Of a DNA stretch of 64,000 nucleotides, positions 22,951 through 33,155 are shown piece after piece; the first letter of the stretch is position 1, and the number at the start of each line of letters is the position of its first letter. The DNA lies in the NCBI GenBank assembly GCA_015680685.1, contig MNCI01025299.1, forward strand, positions 109,199 to 173,198. The letters are read 5' to 3'. The DNA is from Gnetum montanum (taxonomy: Eukaryota; Streptophyta; Gnetopsida; Gnetales; Gnetaceae). The notes below the pieces were generated by a model that did not search any database, was not told the origin of the DNA, and saw only the letters and a list, made by a program, of their open reading frames with translations. The position numbers were made by a program, and so were the translations under genes.

Positions 22951-24039
22951 AGTGTAAAGGCGTTGTGGACCTATAGGCACTCAAATGAGCACCTATGGAA
23001 AAGCATGCACGAGCTCCAAGAGGTAGTAACAAGCCTAACCACAAAGAACAAGGACTTCTAGTCCTGTTCTAATTTCTTATTAGCTCAAGCATAGAGGGAT
23101 GGTACCTGGTAGATATTAGAGATAGATTATGCCAAATACTAGTTGATAATCCAAGGCAAGAGTGAGGCTACCTGTGAGATCATCAAGTAGGGGTTGCAGA
23201 TGGATCTACTCTACTAGAAGAATCAATAGTGGAAGAGCTTTAGCACCAAGGTGTGCAAATGGGGGCATACACAGAAGGACCACAAGCACCACTACAAGTG
23301 GCAGTGTGATGCCTATCTACAACAACTCAAGGATGAGTCTGTGAGGGCTCATTGCCTTGAGATGTTCATTGAGGCAATTGGCAAGAGTTGGGCCTTCGAG
23401 CTGTTTGCTCAACATACAGTGGTTAGTGGCTCCCCAACATGAGAGATTACCCTACCCTCAAGGGAGACTTCTATGATCACCTTTTCTATGTAGCCTCATG
23501 CATGGATAACCATGGATGATGATAAGATCCTTGTAGATGTTGACTTCAGCCATGAGGACTAGACACAATTATCAAAGGTTGAGATCCTCTAATGCTTGAA
23601 GGAGGGCCTTGATATATTTCCTCCAGAGTTTAATGTAGGACACTCTCAGGTTAGTTTTTCTTTTTCTTTTTATTCTTTTTAAGTGTACATTTTTCATGTC
23701 AATTTTGTATTGTAGTTTTAGACTTGCTAATGAATTTGTTATTTCGCATTACTTTGCAATAGGTACCAGGTGATACCATAGGTTCCAACAAAGCAACAGA
23801 GGAGGAGGAGGAGGAGGAGCCTCAACCCCTACCAGACACCACTGGTTAAGCCAACCTAATGTAGCCCTACTATTGGGCAATTTTGCACTTTGGTCATTTT
23901 TGTCACATGGTCATGCTATGTACTCCTACTGATAGAAATATAATAAAACTTATGCTTTTTTGGAATAAGGATGGTGTGTGAAACTTCATGTTTATTTTTT
24001 TGATGTGATTAATCCCCTTGTGGGCACCATGCCAATTTA

Positions 24040-24600
24040 CAGCCCTGGTGGAAGGGTAGTTACTAGTTTAAGGTCATTTCAAACCATGGCAATTGCTAGT
24101 TTGAGGCCATTTTGGACTATAAATAAAAGGGAAAATGTAGCCAATCTTGGGCCATGGTGGGCCACAAGGTGCTAGTTTAAGGCCATGGTAGGCCATATGC
24201 TAGTTTAAGTCCTTTTCAAGCCATAACAATGACAAGGTTTCTAGTTTTAGGCCATAGCAGGTCGTATGCTAGTTTAAAGCCTTTTTAGGTCTTTACATTA
24301 TGAAGAAGATGGCTAGTTTTAGGCCATGGTGGCTTATGCAATGCTAGTTTAAGGCCATGGTGGATGATGCGGTAGTTTAAGGTCATTCTAAGCCATGTGT
24401 TGAAGGGGAAAATACTACCATTTTTAAGCTTGGCAAGCCATGCACTAGTTTAAGGCCTTTTCAAGTCATGGGCCATGTGATAGTTTAAGGCCTTTCTAAA
24501 TCATGAGATGTTAGTTTAAGGCCATGGCGGGCCATGCTATAGTTTAAGGCCTTTTTGGGCCATGAGATCTTAGTTTAAGGCCATGGTGGGCCATATTTTT
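24040..24600 (-). repeat. expanded TTAAACTAGC minisatellite after E1 protease
   Basis: About 15 units of 30-50 bases with the core GCTAGTTTAAGGCCATGG or GTTTAAGGCCTTTTCAAGCC, alternating with GGCCAT-type links. In E3 the corresponding place (37430-37500) keeps only about two units, so the array grew in the E1 lineage. The same core is found in the 3' UTR arrays. Confidence 0.88.
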
Positions 24601-24823
24601 TTCAATTTTAAATTTTATGATTTTTATGCATTTTAATGTTTTTCTAATGCGTAAACACACTAAATGAAAATGTATAAGCAAAAGAAATGACTATGTAATA
24701 AAGAAAATAATGTAAAATGCAAGAAACCACATGAAATGTAGCTATGCAAGCAAAAGACTAATGGGGCATGCAAAAAAGTAAGGGCAAGTAGGCACCTAGC
24801 ACATGCTAAACTAATAGAGTACC

Positions 24824-26600
24824 TTAGTCACCTAGTTGCTTCCTAACTTGATGTGGGTTAGGAAGTGCATAGGGTCTAGGTAGCACAATGAAATACTCAC
24901 CTATACCCTCATTGTTAATGCTAAAGGGCAATTTTTCCCATAGAGCTTCCTTGAAGAAGGTATCAGCCTCTTTTGGCTCTTCAAATGGGTCTGCTGGACA
25001 AGGTTAACCCTTGTCATCCATGGGCGATGTGTCATCAAGGAACTCTACCTCTAACCCTTGGTCTACGTCAATGTTGTTGATGGTGAAAGGGACCAAGTTA
25101 TCACCATGTATGATCACTTCTCCACCTTCATATGAAAGGTGGATCTCTTGGTGAATGGGTGAGGAGATAGCTCCTAACTAGGCTAGCTAGGCCCTTCCCA
25201 AAATTAGGTTGAACCCAAGCATCTCCTCGACGACAATGAATTTAGCCATAGTGGGGAATTTCTCCCCAACTATGAAGGTTATTGTGATCATTCCCTTCAC
25301 AACAATGCATGACATGTTAAAGGACTTGAGGCATGTCATCTTTGTGGCCTAGATCTAGTTAGCCAGACCGAGCTTGTCAATGACTAGAAATGGGATTATG
25401 TTAGTTACTACCCCATCATCAACGTGCACCCTACGAATCTTGCATTGCCCTACGTGAATGGTTATAAACATCAATGTCATGGTGACATAACCCTTTTTAA
25501 GCTCAACCTTAATTGCCTCATCATGAAACACTAGAGGCATTGGACCTAATTCTTGAAAAGAAGGAGGAAGCATCATAGCATGGATGGCTTGTTCATTTAC
25601 TAAGATGTCCTCCTTGATAGGAATGGAGGCCAACATATGAACTAGTGCTTCGTGATGAGCGGAGGAGGTCATCACCAAGTCATACAGGCTTAAGGTTGTA
25701 TTTTTTTTTTGTTTAAAAGCCTACTTAACCTGTGCCAATGTGTCTAGAAAGTCCTTACCACTGTCAATTGCCTTGTTAGCATTCACCTCCTCCATGCGAC
25801 CCAAGAAGTGGATCTCTTGGGGAGAAGATTTGAAAATGGCCAATAGGTGAGTTTTCAAAATTGGCTCATAGATTTTATTAAGTGTAGTGCTTCATCATTG
25901 GATGAACTTTTGAATAGGCTCTAAGTGGCCCTACTTGATTTGCATGAGTTGATCCAAGATCACCTTAGGCTTCAAGTTCTACTTGAAGCAAGTGATAAAT
26001 TGGCTAAGCAAATCCTCCAAAGAAGATATGAAGGCCCTGGGGAACGCGTGGTACCGATTTAGCACCTTACTAGTTAGGAACATGGCAAACATGTGAATGA
26101 TTACATGTGGCCACAAAAGGCACTCAGACTGGAAGGTCACTAGATGGGTGTGGGGGTCTCCTTCACTATTATATTTGGTAAAATGGGGAAGTTGGACACT
26201 AGGAGGCAACGTCAGCTATGGGACAATAGGACTAATAAGGTCAACCCGGTAGAAGTCTATCACTTGGACCATATCAAAAGAGGTGGCCTTAATCCATTTG
26301 ACCTCTTTAGTGAGTATCTAAATGAGCTAGAATGCTTGATCCAGGCTTAGTGTGGCTGAAGTAGGCTACGTTGGTTGTACGGCCTACTATGCTGTTGGCA
26401 TGATCCATGACCTCGCTATAGGTTGTGCAACCATGTAGGATGCTTATTGAGTGAACTGCTATAAAGGCTATCGCACATGCTACTATTGTGTGTGTTGTGC
26501 CCAAGGCATGAAGGTAAGGCCCCACCACGTGGTTGTGGCTTGGGCTATTGTAGGGGGAACCATAGAGATAGGTAGGATGTACGACGCCCAACTCATATGT
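24824..26600 (-). pseudogene. E1 gag-protease (broken, internal gag deletion)
   Basis: Gag core: QLPHFTKYNSEGDPHTH ... EDLLSQFITCFK (26190-25980), a Ty3/gypsy capsid signature. Shortly after LKTHLLAIFK the text jumps to SPQEIHFLGRM; in E3 these two points are about 1.2 kb apart, so E1 has lost the gag C-terminus including the zinc-knuckle region. Protease follows: CKIRRVHVDDGVVTNIIPF with the catalytic site written D-D-G, then FNLILGR typical of the retropepsin C-terminal part. The frame ends at TAA 24826-24824 after NPHQVRKQLGD; E3 ends at the same point (NPHRFRKHLHD), so this is the natural end of gag-pro. Several stops. Confidence 0.85.
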
Positions 26601-27124
26601 GGCTAGGACATTGGAACTATCTAAATGTATGGCTAGGTTGGCATCACAGATGTTGACATAAAGGATTGAACAGATTATGTTGAGATGATAAAGTGTTAGA
26701 TGATAAATGATCCTGCACCTTGATGTGTATGTGTTTGATAGCTTGCCACAATAGGCATTGGCCTAGGTTGTGATAGGGGAGATGTTGCTACCTCAAAGAG
26801 GACAAATGGCTAAGACTAAAAAGGAGCAACATTAGAGGTGGGTGATGGGAAAGAGATGTAGAAGGAATCCACTTTGGCTCCTATGCTCCTATGTTGTGAG
26901 AAAGCTATGCTCTTCTTGGCACATAGAGTTTAAGGTCCAAGTACATACAATCCACTTTGGCTTCTATCTTATGGGGTTCCAAGAGAACTGACAACTGAGA
27001 CCAGTCTACACTAACTAGATCATAGACAATGATAGGGGTGTCACATCTATGCTAGTTCAAAGCTAGTAATAGAGGTGCAGAGAGCATGCGGAACTACCAC
27101 TGAACATAGAAGGAAATGGCAAGG
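26601..27124 (-). other. E1 5' leader
   Basis: About 520 bases between primer site and gag with no reading frame I can support. It is shorter than the 1.1 kb leader of E3. Confidence 0.5.
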
Positions 27125-27141
27125 CCCTCCTTCTAGCACCA
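27125..27141 (-). promoter_or_regulatory. E1 primer binding site
   Basis: Minus strand TGGTGCTAGAAGGAGGG, six bases inside the LTR end. E3 has TGGCACTAGAAGGAGGG at the matching place. It begins TGG as expected for a tRNA 3' CCA end; I could not name the tRNA. Confidence 0.65.
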
Positions 27142-27147
27142 AAAACC

Positions 27148-28889
27148 TGTAGCGATCGAAAACATCAATGGCTGGAACACCGAGGGGTTCACAGGCACAC
27201 AACCTTGACCCCATCTTCATGTGAAGGCCTTTTTTTGGAAACGAAGGTGGAGTGCCCTAGACAATCTTGTTGATTAAACAAGGACTTTACCAATTGCAAC
27301 CGAGGTATTGGGTGCAACTATGGGGTGGCGTGGTTAGCTTAAATGTGAGTGCTGACATTGTAAGATAATGCTAAGCATTCTAACAGTGCTCCCCATAATA
27401 CTGGGACTAACTAAGATTGAGCATAGTGGAGTTTCCTGGCATGAGGGTGATAGTGCAATTATGTGAAAAAGTGTAAAGTAGCAAGAAAATGCGAATGGAA
27501 TGTTAAAATGTCAAAGAAAAATGCATCAGAAATGTTTACAATGAAAAATTTGAGAAAGAGAGAGAGAGAATGGCACCACCCCAAATGGGGAGTGTAGCAA
27601 TTACAAATGAGAGTTGAGGTAATGTATTGACAAGTGTAGTAGTAGCATAGCCATAGTCTCTGGGGCATCCTAGGCTGAAGACTAACATCCACTGCAAGGT
27701 CTGTGCTTGCTGGGTTGGCTGTTGCAGTGTCCTATGGGTTGTGGTATGCTATAGTACTAAATGTGATACAAAGGTTTCACCAAGGTATTAATATGCTCTA
27801 GTTTGTAGGGTGCTCAAGGTGCCTTAGGTGCCAAGTGGTACTCTAAAATGTCAATTGCTACTTGGGATTGCTAGCCAAATGCTTCAAATGTCCACCACTA
27901 GAATGAATTGCCAACCCCTAGAGTGTGTACTATAGGGGTATTTATAGGCTTAGGGTTAGCATGATGTGTGGATCGAGCACCATGTGGCAAAGGGTTAGGT
28001 GGGGCTACGCTAACCTCTACTATGCTCCTACTAGAGCAACTAGTGCTATGCTTTAGTATGCTTCACTGGACCCTGAGAGACTACTAGACCATGACTATGC
28101 TACTAAGATTGCATGTGCCAAAGTCAAAAAATACCATAATGTACCAATAAATAATAAAAAACAATGTAATTTGGAGGCTATGCTCCAAGACTACATTCTC
28201 CCCTCTTTTGACTAGGATCAAGCATAGGAACAATTTTGGGACATAGGGGGTACAAAAAAAGTGCAAGTTGCTAATCCTACTTGCTAGAGGAGTGTTGGAG
28301 CTGTAATGAAGGCCTATGCCAAGCTCTGGAAGCTTTTGGAGATAGTTTCGTGTTGCTACGCTCTAGAGCGTAGTCCAACAGTTAGGCAAATTTTGCAAAA
28401 AATTGAAGTCTAGTGCTACTACACTTGTGAGCATAGTAAGATGGAACCAAGTATAGCATGGATACTTAGAAAAATCTAGCAAATATTGCAATCCTTATTC
28501 TTATTATGCCAGCTACACTTAAGAGCATAGCAAGAGGGGTAGCCTCAGGAGTTAGAAAATTTACCAAATGCCTCTTCCATGCTGAGATAGCTTGACAACT
28601 TCTAGCTTGACACTAGTGCAAATTGGCCACCAGAGTGCTGCTACACTCAAGAGCATAGCATGAGGAGTAGAAGCATAGCAAGACACTTAGAAAACTTTCT
28701 GCAACTATTATTTGACACTTGAAAAATTTTGCAAATATGGTTCTATGTTGCATGCTACACTAGCTATGCTCTAGAGCATAGCCCCAGTAATGGGATCATG
28801 GGCCAAACACTTAGAAAAAATTTTCCTTGTGTTGACACTTAGATAAATTTATCATTGAAGTGCTATTACCTGAATTTGGTGGTGTTTCA
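27148..28889 (-). repeat. E1 5' LTR (right copy)
   Basis: Plus-strand ends are TGTAGCGATC and GGTGTTTCA, so in element orientation it runs TGAAACACC...GATCGCTACA with intact TG/CA ends. A promoter TATAAATA lies on the minus strand at 27946-27939 within CCTATAAATACCCC. It carries at least six palindromes like GCTACGCTCTAGAGCGTAG (28355-28375) separated by TTAGAAAAATTT-type text. Confidence 0.9.
27939..27946 (-). promoter_or_regulatory. TATA box of E1 5' LTR
   Basis: Minus-strand TATAAATA in AGCCTATAAATACCCCTA. Equivalent sites are CTATAACTACCCC in the E3 5' LTR (near 32458) and CTATTAATACTGC in its 3' LTR. Confidence 0.65.
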
Positions 28890-28894
28890 CATAC
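28890..28894. repeat. target site duplication of E1, right copy
   Basis: CATAC following the LTR end CA, identical to 9667-9671. Confidence 0.9.
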
Positions 28895-29292
28895 AACCCT
28901 AAACAAAATGGTGTAGCTAAGCATAAGAATCAAACAATTCGTGAAATGATAAGATGTATTTTAGCTCAATCCAAATTAGATGATACTTTGTTGGGAGAAG
29001 TTGTATGAACTACAATCCATTTTATAATTATATATCCTACTTTCTATTTACATTTTGAGTGCTCGAATATAGTACGAAATGAAAGGAAGCATAACTTGGG
29101 ATATTTACAAGTCTTTCATTACAAAGTATATTATCACATCATAATACAAACCAAATTAATTCTAAGAGTAAAAGAAGGATATTTCATAGGATATGGTTTC
29201 CATATGAAAGGCTATCGAATTTGGAAGCCATAGGAAGAAAAATTAGTAATTATGAGAGATGTGTTATTTAATGCAGATGAACTATTGGAAGA
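28890..29292 (+). pseudogene. copia integrase, middle part (resumes after E1)
   Basis: Continues the copia integrase cut at 9666: TYNPKQNGVAKHKN (the usual PQQNGVAERKN, with the catalytic Glu changed to Lys), then TIREMIRCILAQSKLDD, a decayed stretch, EGYFIGYGFHMKGYRIWKP and VIMRDVLFNADELLE. These are the conserved steps of the copia integrase C-terminal half, in order. The frame stops at 29292, where the family-T LTR begins. Confidence 0.88.
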
Positions 29293-30179
29293 TGATAAGC
29301 AGCATGTATATGCCCAACCATACAAGTCACAAGCATGCACTAGTGATCTGGTCAAATTCCATGGACTTCTGTTCCTAAGTTGCTTATATTCTTAAACTAT
29401 GAGGTAAAGGGTTGTATGATCATTGTCTTCCTAACTCACACTTGTGATATTAGTTTGTATGGTTAAATATGAGTTAAGGCACATGATGTGTATTATATAT
29501 ATATATATATATATATTCTCCTAAGGCTAGGTGAGTAAAAGAAGACTCAATGATTAACTATTTAACTACTTAACTATTCTAGTGACTAACTATTCTAACA
29601 TAAGTAGTCATTCCCATTTTTTGTACTCATTCCAAACTAGTATCAACGCTCTTGGATTACCAAGTAGTGATTACTGGGCATACCAAATGGCCACTATTAT
29701 GATTACCAAGCATAATACATTATGTTCAAAGTGGTCATACTTAAGTGTTTAGGATTAAGCACATTAATTAAATAAAACCATAAGTATAAATTGAATTAAA
29801 AGTAAAGTGCAAGTAATAAAGATTAAACTATTGCAAATGCTATAATAAATATCAAAAATTTTCTCTTTATTGTCATTTACACCAATGCGTTCAAGTACAT
29901 GACATTCAAATAAAGCTCTATACAATCTCTTTAATTCACATTGTGGGCACTAAGAGAGAAAATATTCTAACTCTGGAGAGACTAGATTGTAAGGGCTTCG
30001 CTATGCTATAGATCTAAGGTGTCATAAATGTGGTTGGTGCATGCATTTATATAGGCCTTCCCTACATCAACATCAATGCATCTTTGTTAACACATATCAT
30101 CATGCATCAACAAGGATACGTCAATGGGGTTGCATCAATGCATGCCCATTGACATAGCCTAAAATATGACAACTCATCA
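29293..30179 (-). repeat. family-T LTR copy C (3' LTR of a minus-strand element)
   Basis: 887 bp, plus-strand ends TGATAAGC and AACTCATCA. U5 text AACCATACAAGTCACAAGCA and TGATCTGGTCAAATTCC matches the reverse complement of copy A (2255-2300). The promoter TATATAAAT reads on the minus strand at 30053-30045. A (TA)n run is at 29491-29514. On the right the degraded tract reads TATGTGTA on the minus strand where copy A has ATGGGGGTA. It interrupts the copia element at codons for ELLED. Confidence 0.75.
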
Positions 30180-30419
30180 TACACATACAAATAAGTGAAA
30201 ACTCATCCTTGAGTGAAAAAAAATAGGATCAAGCTTCTTACAAAATTTAAGAAAGTATGAAATTTATTAACTTAAAAACAAACAAACTGACTGATTGACT
30301 AATCTTGAGTGCTAGATTTCATGATATTACAAAAATTGATATCCATTGCAACAAAATTGATTACTTTACAAAACCTTTAGTAAATATTCTTGAGTTACTG
30401 AAAATAAGATGAATACTCA
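30180..30419 (-). other. 3' untranslated region of the minus-strand family-T element
   Basis: About 240 bases between the end of the coiled-coil ORF and the LTR; no gene. The matching spacer in the inverted copy is 51936-52195. Confidence 0.55.
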
Positions 30420-31280
30420 AATAGTTCCTAGAGGTGGAAGCTCTTATGGCATAGAAGGTAATTCACTAGGTTCTAGAACTTGTGGTGGTGGAGGTGGCAT
30501 AGGTTGAGCTACTACTGCTAGAGAAATCTTGAAAGAATCTAGTAATCCATTCATCTTCTCCTCTTTGTCACATGGATCATATGCAATCCACACAGCTTCA
30601 CTGACATGGGCTAGCATAGGAATATCCCACAAGCATAGCATCGTAAGGAACAACTCCTTAATGCTAATAAACCATGCTACAAATTATTTGCATTTAATGT
30701 CGAATGTCTTCATGAGGTTCTGTAGCTCATGATAGTCATTCATCCTTCTAGCTAGGTTCTCAGCAACAAATTGTTGGTCAATGAATCTCCTTCTAAGAAC
30801 TTTAAGCCTGGCATTAGATGTCTCCAACTGTTTCTTGGTCTCTTTATGATGCTTTAATTCTACCTTATACAAGAGTTAGGAATTGACCACCTTCTTTTCC
30901 AATTTAGTTCTTACTCTTCCTACTATTAGCATAGCCAAGTTTTCATAACAAAGGTTGGCAAACTCCATGTACTCCATCATCTTTTCAATCTACAACTCAT
31001 TTAGGCAGATTTCATCTTTTTTATACATGTTTAGCCCATCAAAGATGGGTTGCCAAATGTCACCTCTTTTCTAGAGTTGATGGAGGACCTCATTCATCTT
31101 TGTCTTGGCCAATTGGATTTCTTTTTCATTGATCTCCTCAAGGAGCCCAACTTGGTTCCTATAATGATTCTTGACTTGTTCAAATTTTAGGACCTCATTT
31201 TTCTAGGCAACTACCTTGGTGGCTATTTTCTAACAAGGTGCTTAACCTTTCTCCATCAAGAGATTCATGTTTTTTACTGT
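30420..31280 (-). pseudogene. coiled-coil ORF copy A, C-terminal part
   Basis: Minus strand. Heptad-rich protein with NQVGLLEEINEKEIQLAKTK, ENLARRMNDYHELQNL and a Pro-rich end (AQPMPPPPPQVLEP). It aligns segment by segment with copy C (63400-64000: DQVGMYKEINEKDIKMTKAH; SNLARRLINYHELRD) and with copy B (51105-51935). A few stop codons. It begins at MNLLMEK exactly where E3 is inserted; the preceding part of the same gene is at 49679-51095. Function unknown; position just before the 3' LTR is that of an env-like or accessory ORF. Confidence 0.7.
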
Positions 31281-33133
31281 TGAAACACCACTAATTTCAA
31301 GCTTCTACAATTCCATGGCAAATTTGTCAAGTGTCAAAACTTGGGCAAAATTTTTTTAAGTCTAGTATCACGCTGTGCAGTGTAGACACCATAGCACACT
31401 GGAAGTCCTAATTTTTGCAAAATTTTTCTAAGCTTGTCTGCTACGCTCCATAGCACAGCCATCGTAGCATACACTTCCATGGCTAGTCTGCACAAATGTC
31501 AAGCCATAAGTGATCAAGGTCTACTTGGGATGGACCAAAAAATTTAGCAAATTTTCTATCTCCCAAACTATCAAGCTCGCTATGCTCTCCAGCTTGACAC
31601 ATGCCCAGACATCAAGCTAGAGGTTGTCAAAAGTCCTCAAGATGGATGAAATATTTTGGCAAATTTTCTATCTTTTGGGCCTGTCATGCTCTACTATGCT
31701 ACACAGCGTAGCCAGTGTGACATGGGTTTTTGGATCAAATTTTTCTGTGTTGGGCAAAAAATCTATCAAGCTATCTCAACATGGAAGATGCATTTCACAA
31801 TTTTCTGACTTTCGAGGTTGCCTATCCTACTACACCCTAGAGTGTGGTCAGCATGCCATGAACAAACATTGCAAATTTTGGTAAATTTCATTAAAGTATT
31901 GGTGCTACACTATGCAGTGTAGACAGCATGACAAGCCAAAATCTACAAAAATTTTCCAAGTGTTCATGCTACGCTTCGTCACACTATGTAGCATAGATAG
32001 CATGACACGTGGGAAATGCCTCTAAATGGCTCCAAAAGATCCCAGAACTCAACATTGACCTTCATTTCAACTCCGATGTCCCTCCAACATCCAAGATCAA
32101 TAGTCTACTTTACTTTTGCACCCCCCATTGATCCCCAAAATTGTCCCTATGCTTAACCCTACTCAAAAGAGAGGCAAGACATAGTCCCAAAGCATAGACT
32201 CCAAGTTGCATTTATTTTGGCATTATTTGTAGGTACATGGTAGTCCTTTGGACTCCATCACCTATAGTTTAGGTGGTGTTGTCATAGTTTGGTAGTTTCT
32301 AAGTTCCCATTTCTATCCTGCAGAGCATAACAATTTGAGATTAACACTTAGAGCTTGACATTTTGAGCATAACATGTCAATGTGCTTGTCCATGCCCATG
32401 CTACATGGAACCCAGGCCATGTGGCATCCAATCCACATCTCACGTCAACCCTAGCCCTATAACTACCCCAATAATCAGTATTTTAAGGGTTTGTTAGCAA
32501 ATCATTTTAAGCATCAAGCATTAGAGCACTCTTAGCATCTTCATCACTCCTGTACTTGAGCACCTAAGCTTGACACCTTGCTAAAAATTGTGACACAGTC
32601 TTCCTTTCACCCGCATAGCATGATGATTGCAAACCTAGCAAGTTCAACCTCCTTTCTAGTTGCTAGCACCGCGTCCATGACATCCCAGAGACTATGACCA
32701 CACCACTACATTGTCGTTGTGCCTATCTAATGTCACGTACCAACTTAAAATATTATTTAATTAAAAGTTGCACACCCTGATCTCCGAGTAGTGCATTTAT
32801 CCACCCTCAAACTCTAGTTCTATATTCTCAGCATTTTTTTGAAATTTCTCAACATTATTTTTGCACTTTCTTTTACTATCAATATGCATTTGCATATTCA
32901 TGTTACGTTACGTTACATTCTTACTCATTGTCCTGACTCCTACACAAGGCTTACAAGAAATTTTGTTTACAAACGATTATTATTACACCATGTAAGTCCC
33001 TATCTAATTGACCAAATTATTCAGGCCATCTTGTTTCCATTTCACCCAGCACAATCCTTGCACGAATATGGGATTAAGTTGTATGTCCATGGACCTCTCA
33101 GTATTCCAGCCACCAATGTTTTCGAACATCATA
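31281..33133 (+). repeat. E3 5' LTR
   Basis: Starts TGAAACACCACTAATTT; ends TTTTCGAACATCATA. Homologous to 47786-49678 and, more distantly, to the E1 LTRs (shared start and the TTTTCGA...end). Contains palindrome-type motifs (TGCTACACAGCGTAGCCAG near 31697) and TTTGGCAAATTTT spacers. A TATA-like CCCTATAACTACCCC is at 32455-32469. Confidence 0.9.
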
Positions 33134-33138
33134 GTTTG

Positions 33139-33155
33139 TGGCACTAGAAGGAGGG
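33139..33155 (+). promoter_or_regulatory. E3 primer binding site
   Basis: TGGCACTAGAAGGAGGG, five bases after the LTR. It differs from the E1 site at two positions (C/T and A/G transitions), so the ancestral form was probably TGGCGCTAGAAGGAGGG or TGGTGCTAGAAGGAGGG. The tRNA is not identified. Confidence 0.65.

Larger units (their letters stand above)
17539..23850 (+). pseudogene. antisense accessory gene inside E1 (plus strand, multi-exon, broken)
   Basis: Runs opposite to gag-pol, between protease and RT. The start codon seen in E3 (ATG) is ATA here (17539-17541), followed by an exon with LANVKEGRQALE. After a long first intron come exons near 19250-19702 (LMPNTPAPD; NKSNTLFIAMRVHTIF) and from 19788 (FDDEGLHDETRALTLIHTAL). 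The next segment includes DKFAFIKGIVEDMV (donor GTATGT at 20522). A coiled-coil-like exon, about 22950-23649, has EIDYAKY, EATCEIIK and LQQLKDESVRAHC. The last exon, 23763-23850, is Glu-rich (TEEEEEEEP) and ends TAA. Splice sites GTAAGT 19703, CAG 19785-19787, GTTAG 23650 and AATAG before 23763 match E3. Internal stops, a segmental duplication and a chromovirus fragment disrupt it. Function is not recognised. Confidence 0.7.
9672..28889 (-). mobile_element. E1: complete minus-strand Tat-lineage Ty3/gypsy element, 19.2 kb
   Basis: Two LTRs of 1720 and 1742 bp, perfect 5-bp target duplication, primer site inside the right LTR and polypurine tract inside the left LTR. Order along its minus strand: LTR, primer site, gag-protease, expanded minisatellite, PR-RT spacer holding a plus-strand gene, RT-RNase H-second RNase H-integrase, minisatellite, purine tract, LTR. 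The extra archaeal-type RNase H before integrase is a hallmark of the Tat lineage (Ogre, Grande, RIRE2 and relatives). LTRs differ at many sites, mostly transitions, by eye about one in five (not computed), so the insertion is old. It lies inside a copia integrase. E3 at 31281 is a relative with the same plan. Confidence 0.9.

Noticed and set aside
30529-30732. Plus-strand open frame
   Set aside because: Shadow of the minus-strand coiled-coil ORF, which aligns with two other copies.
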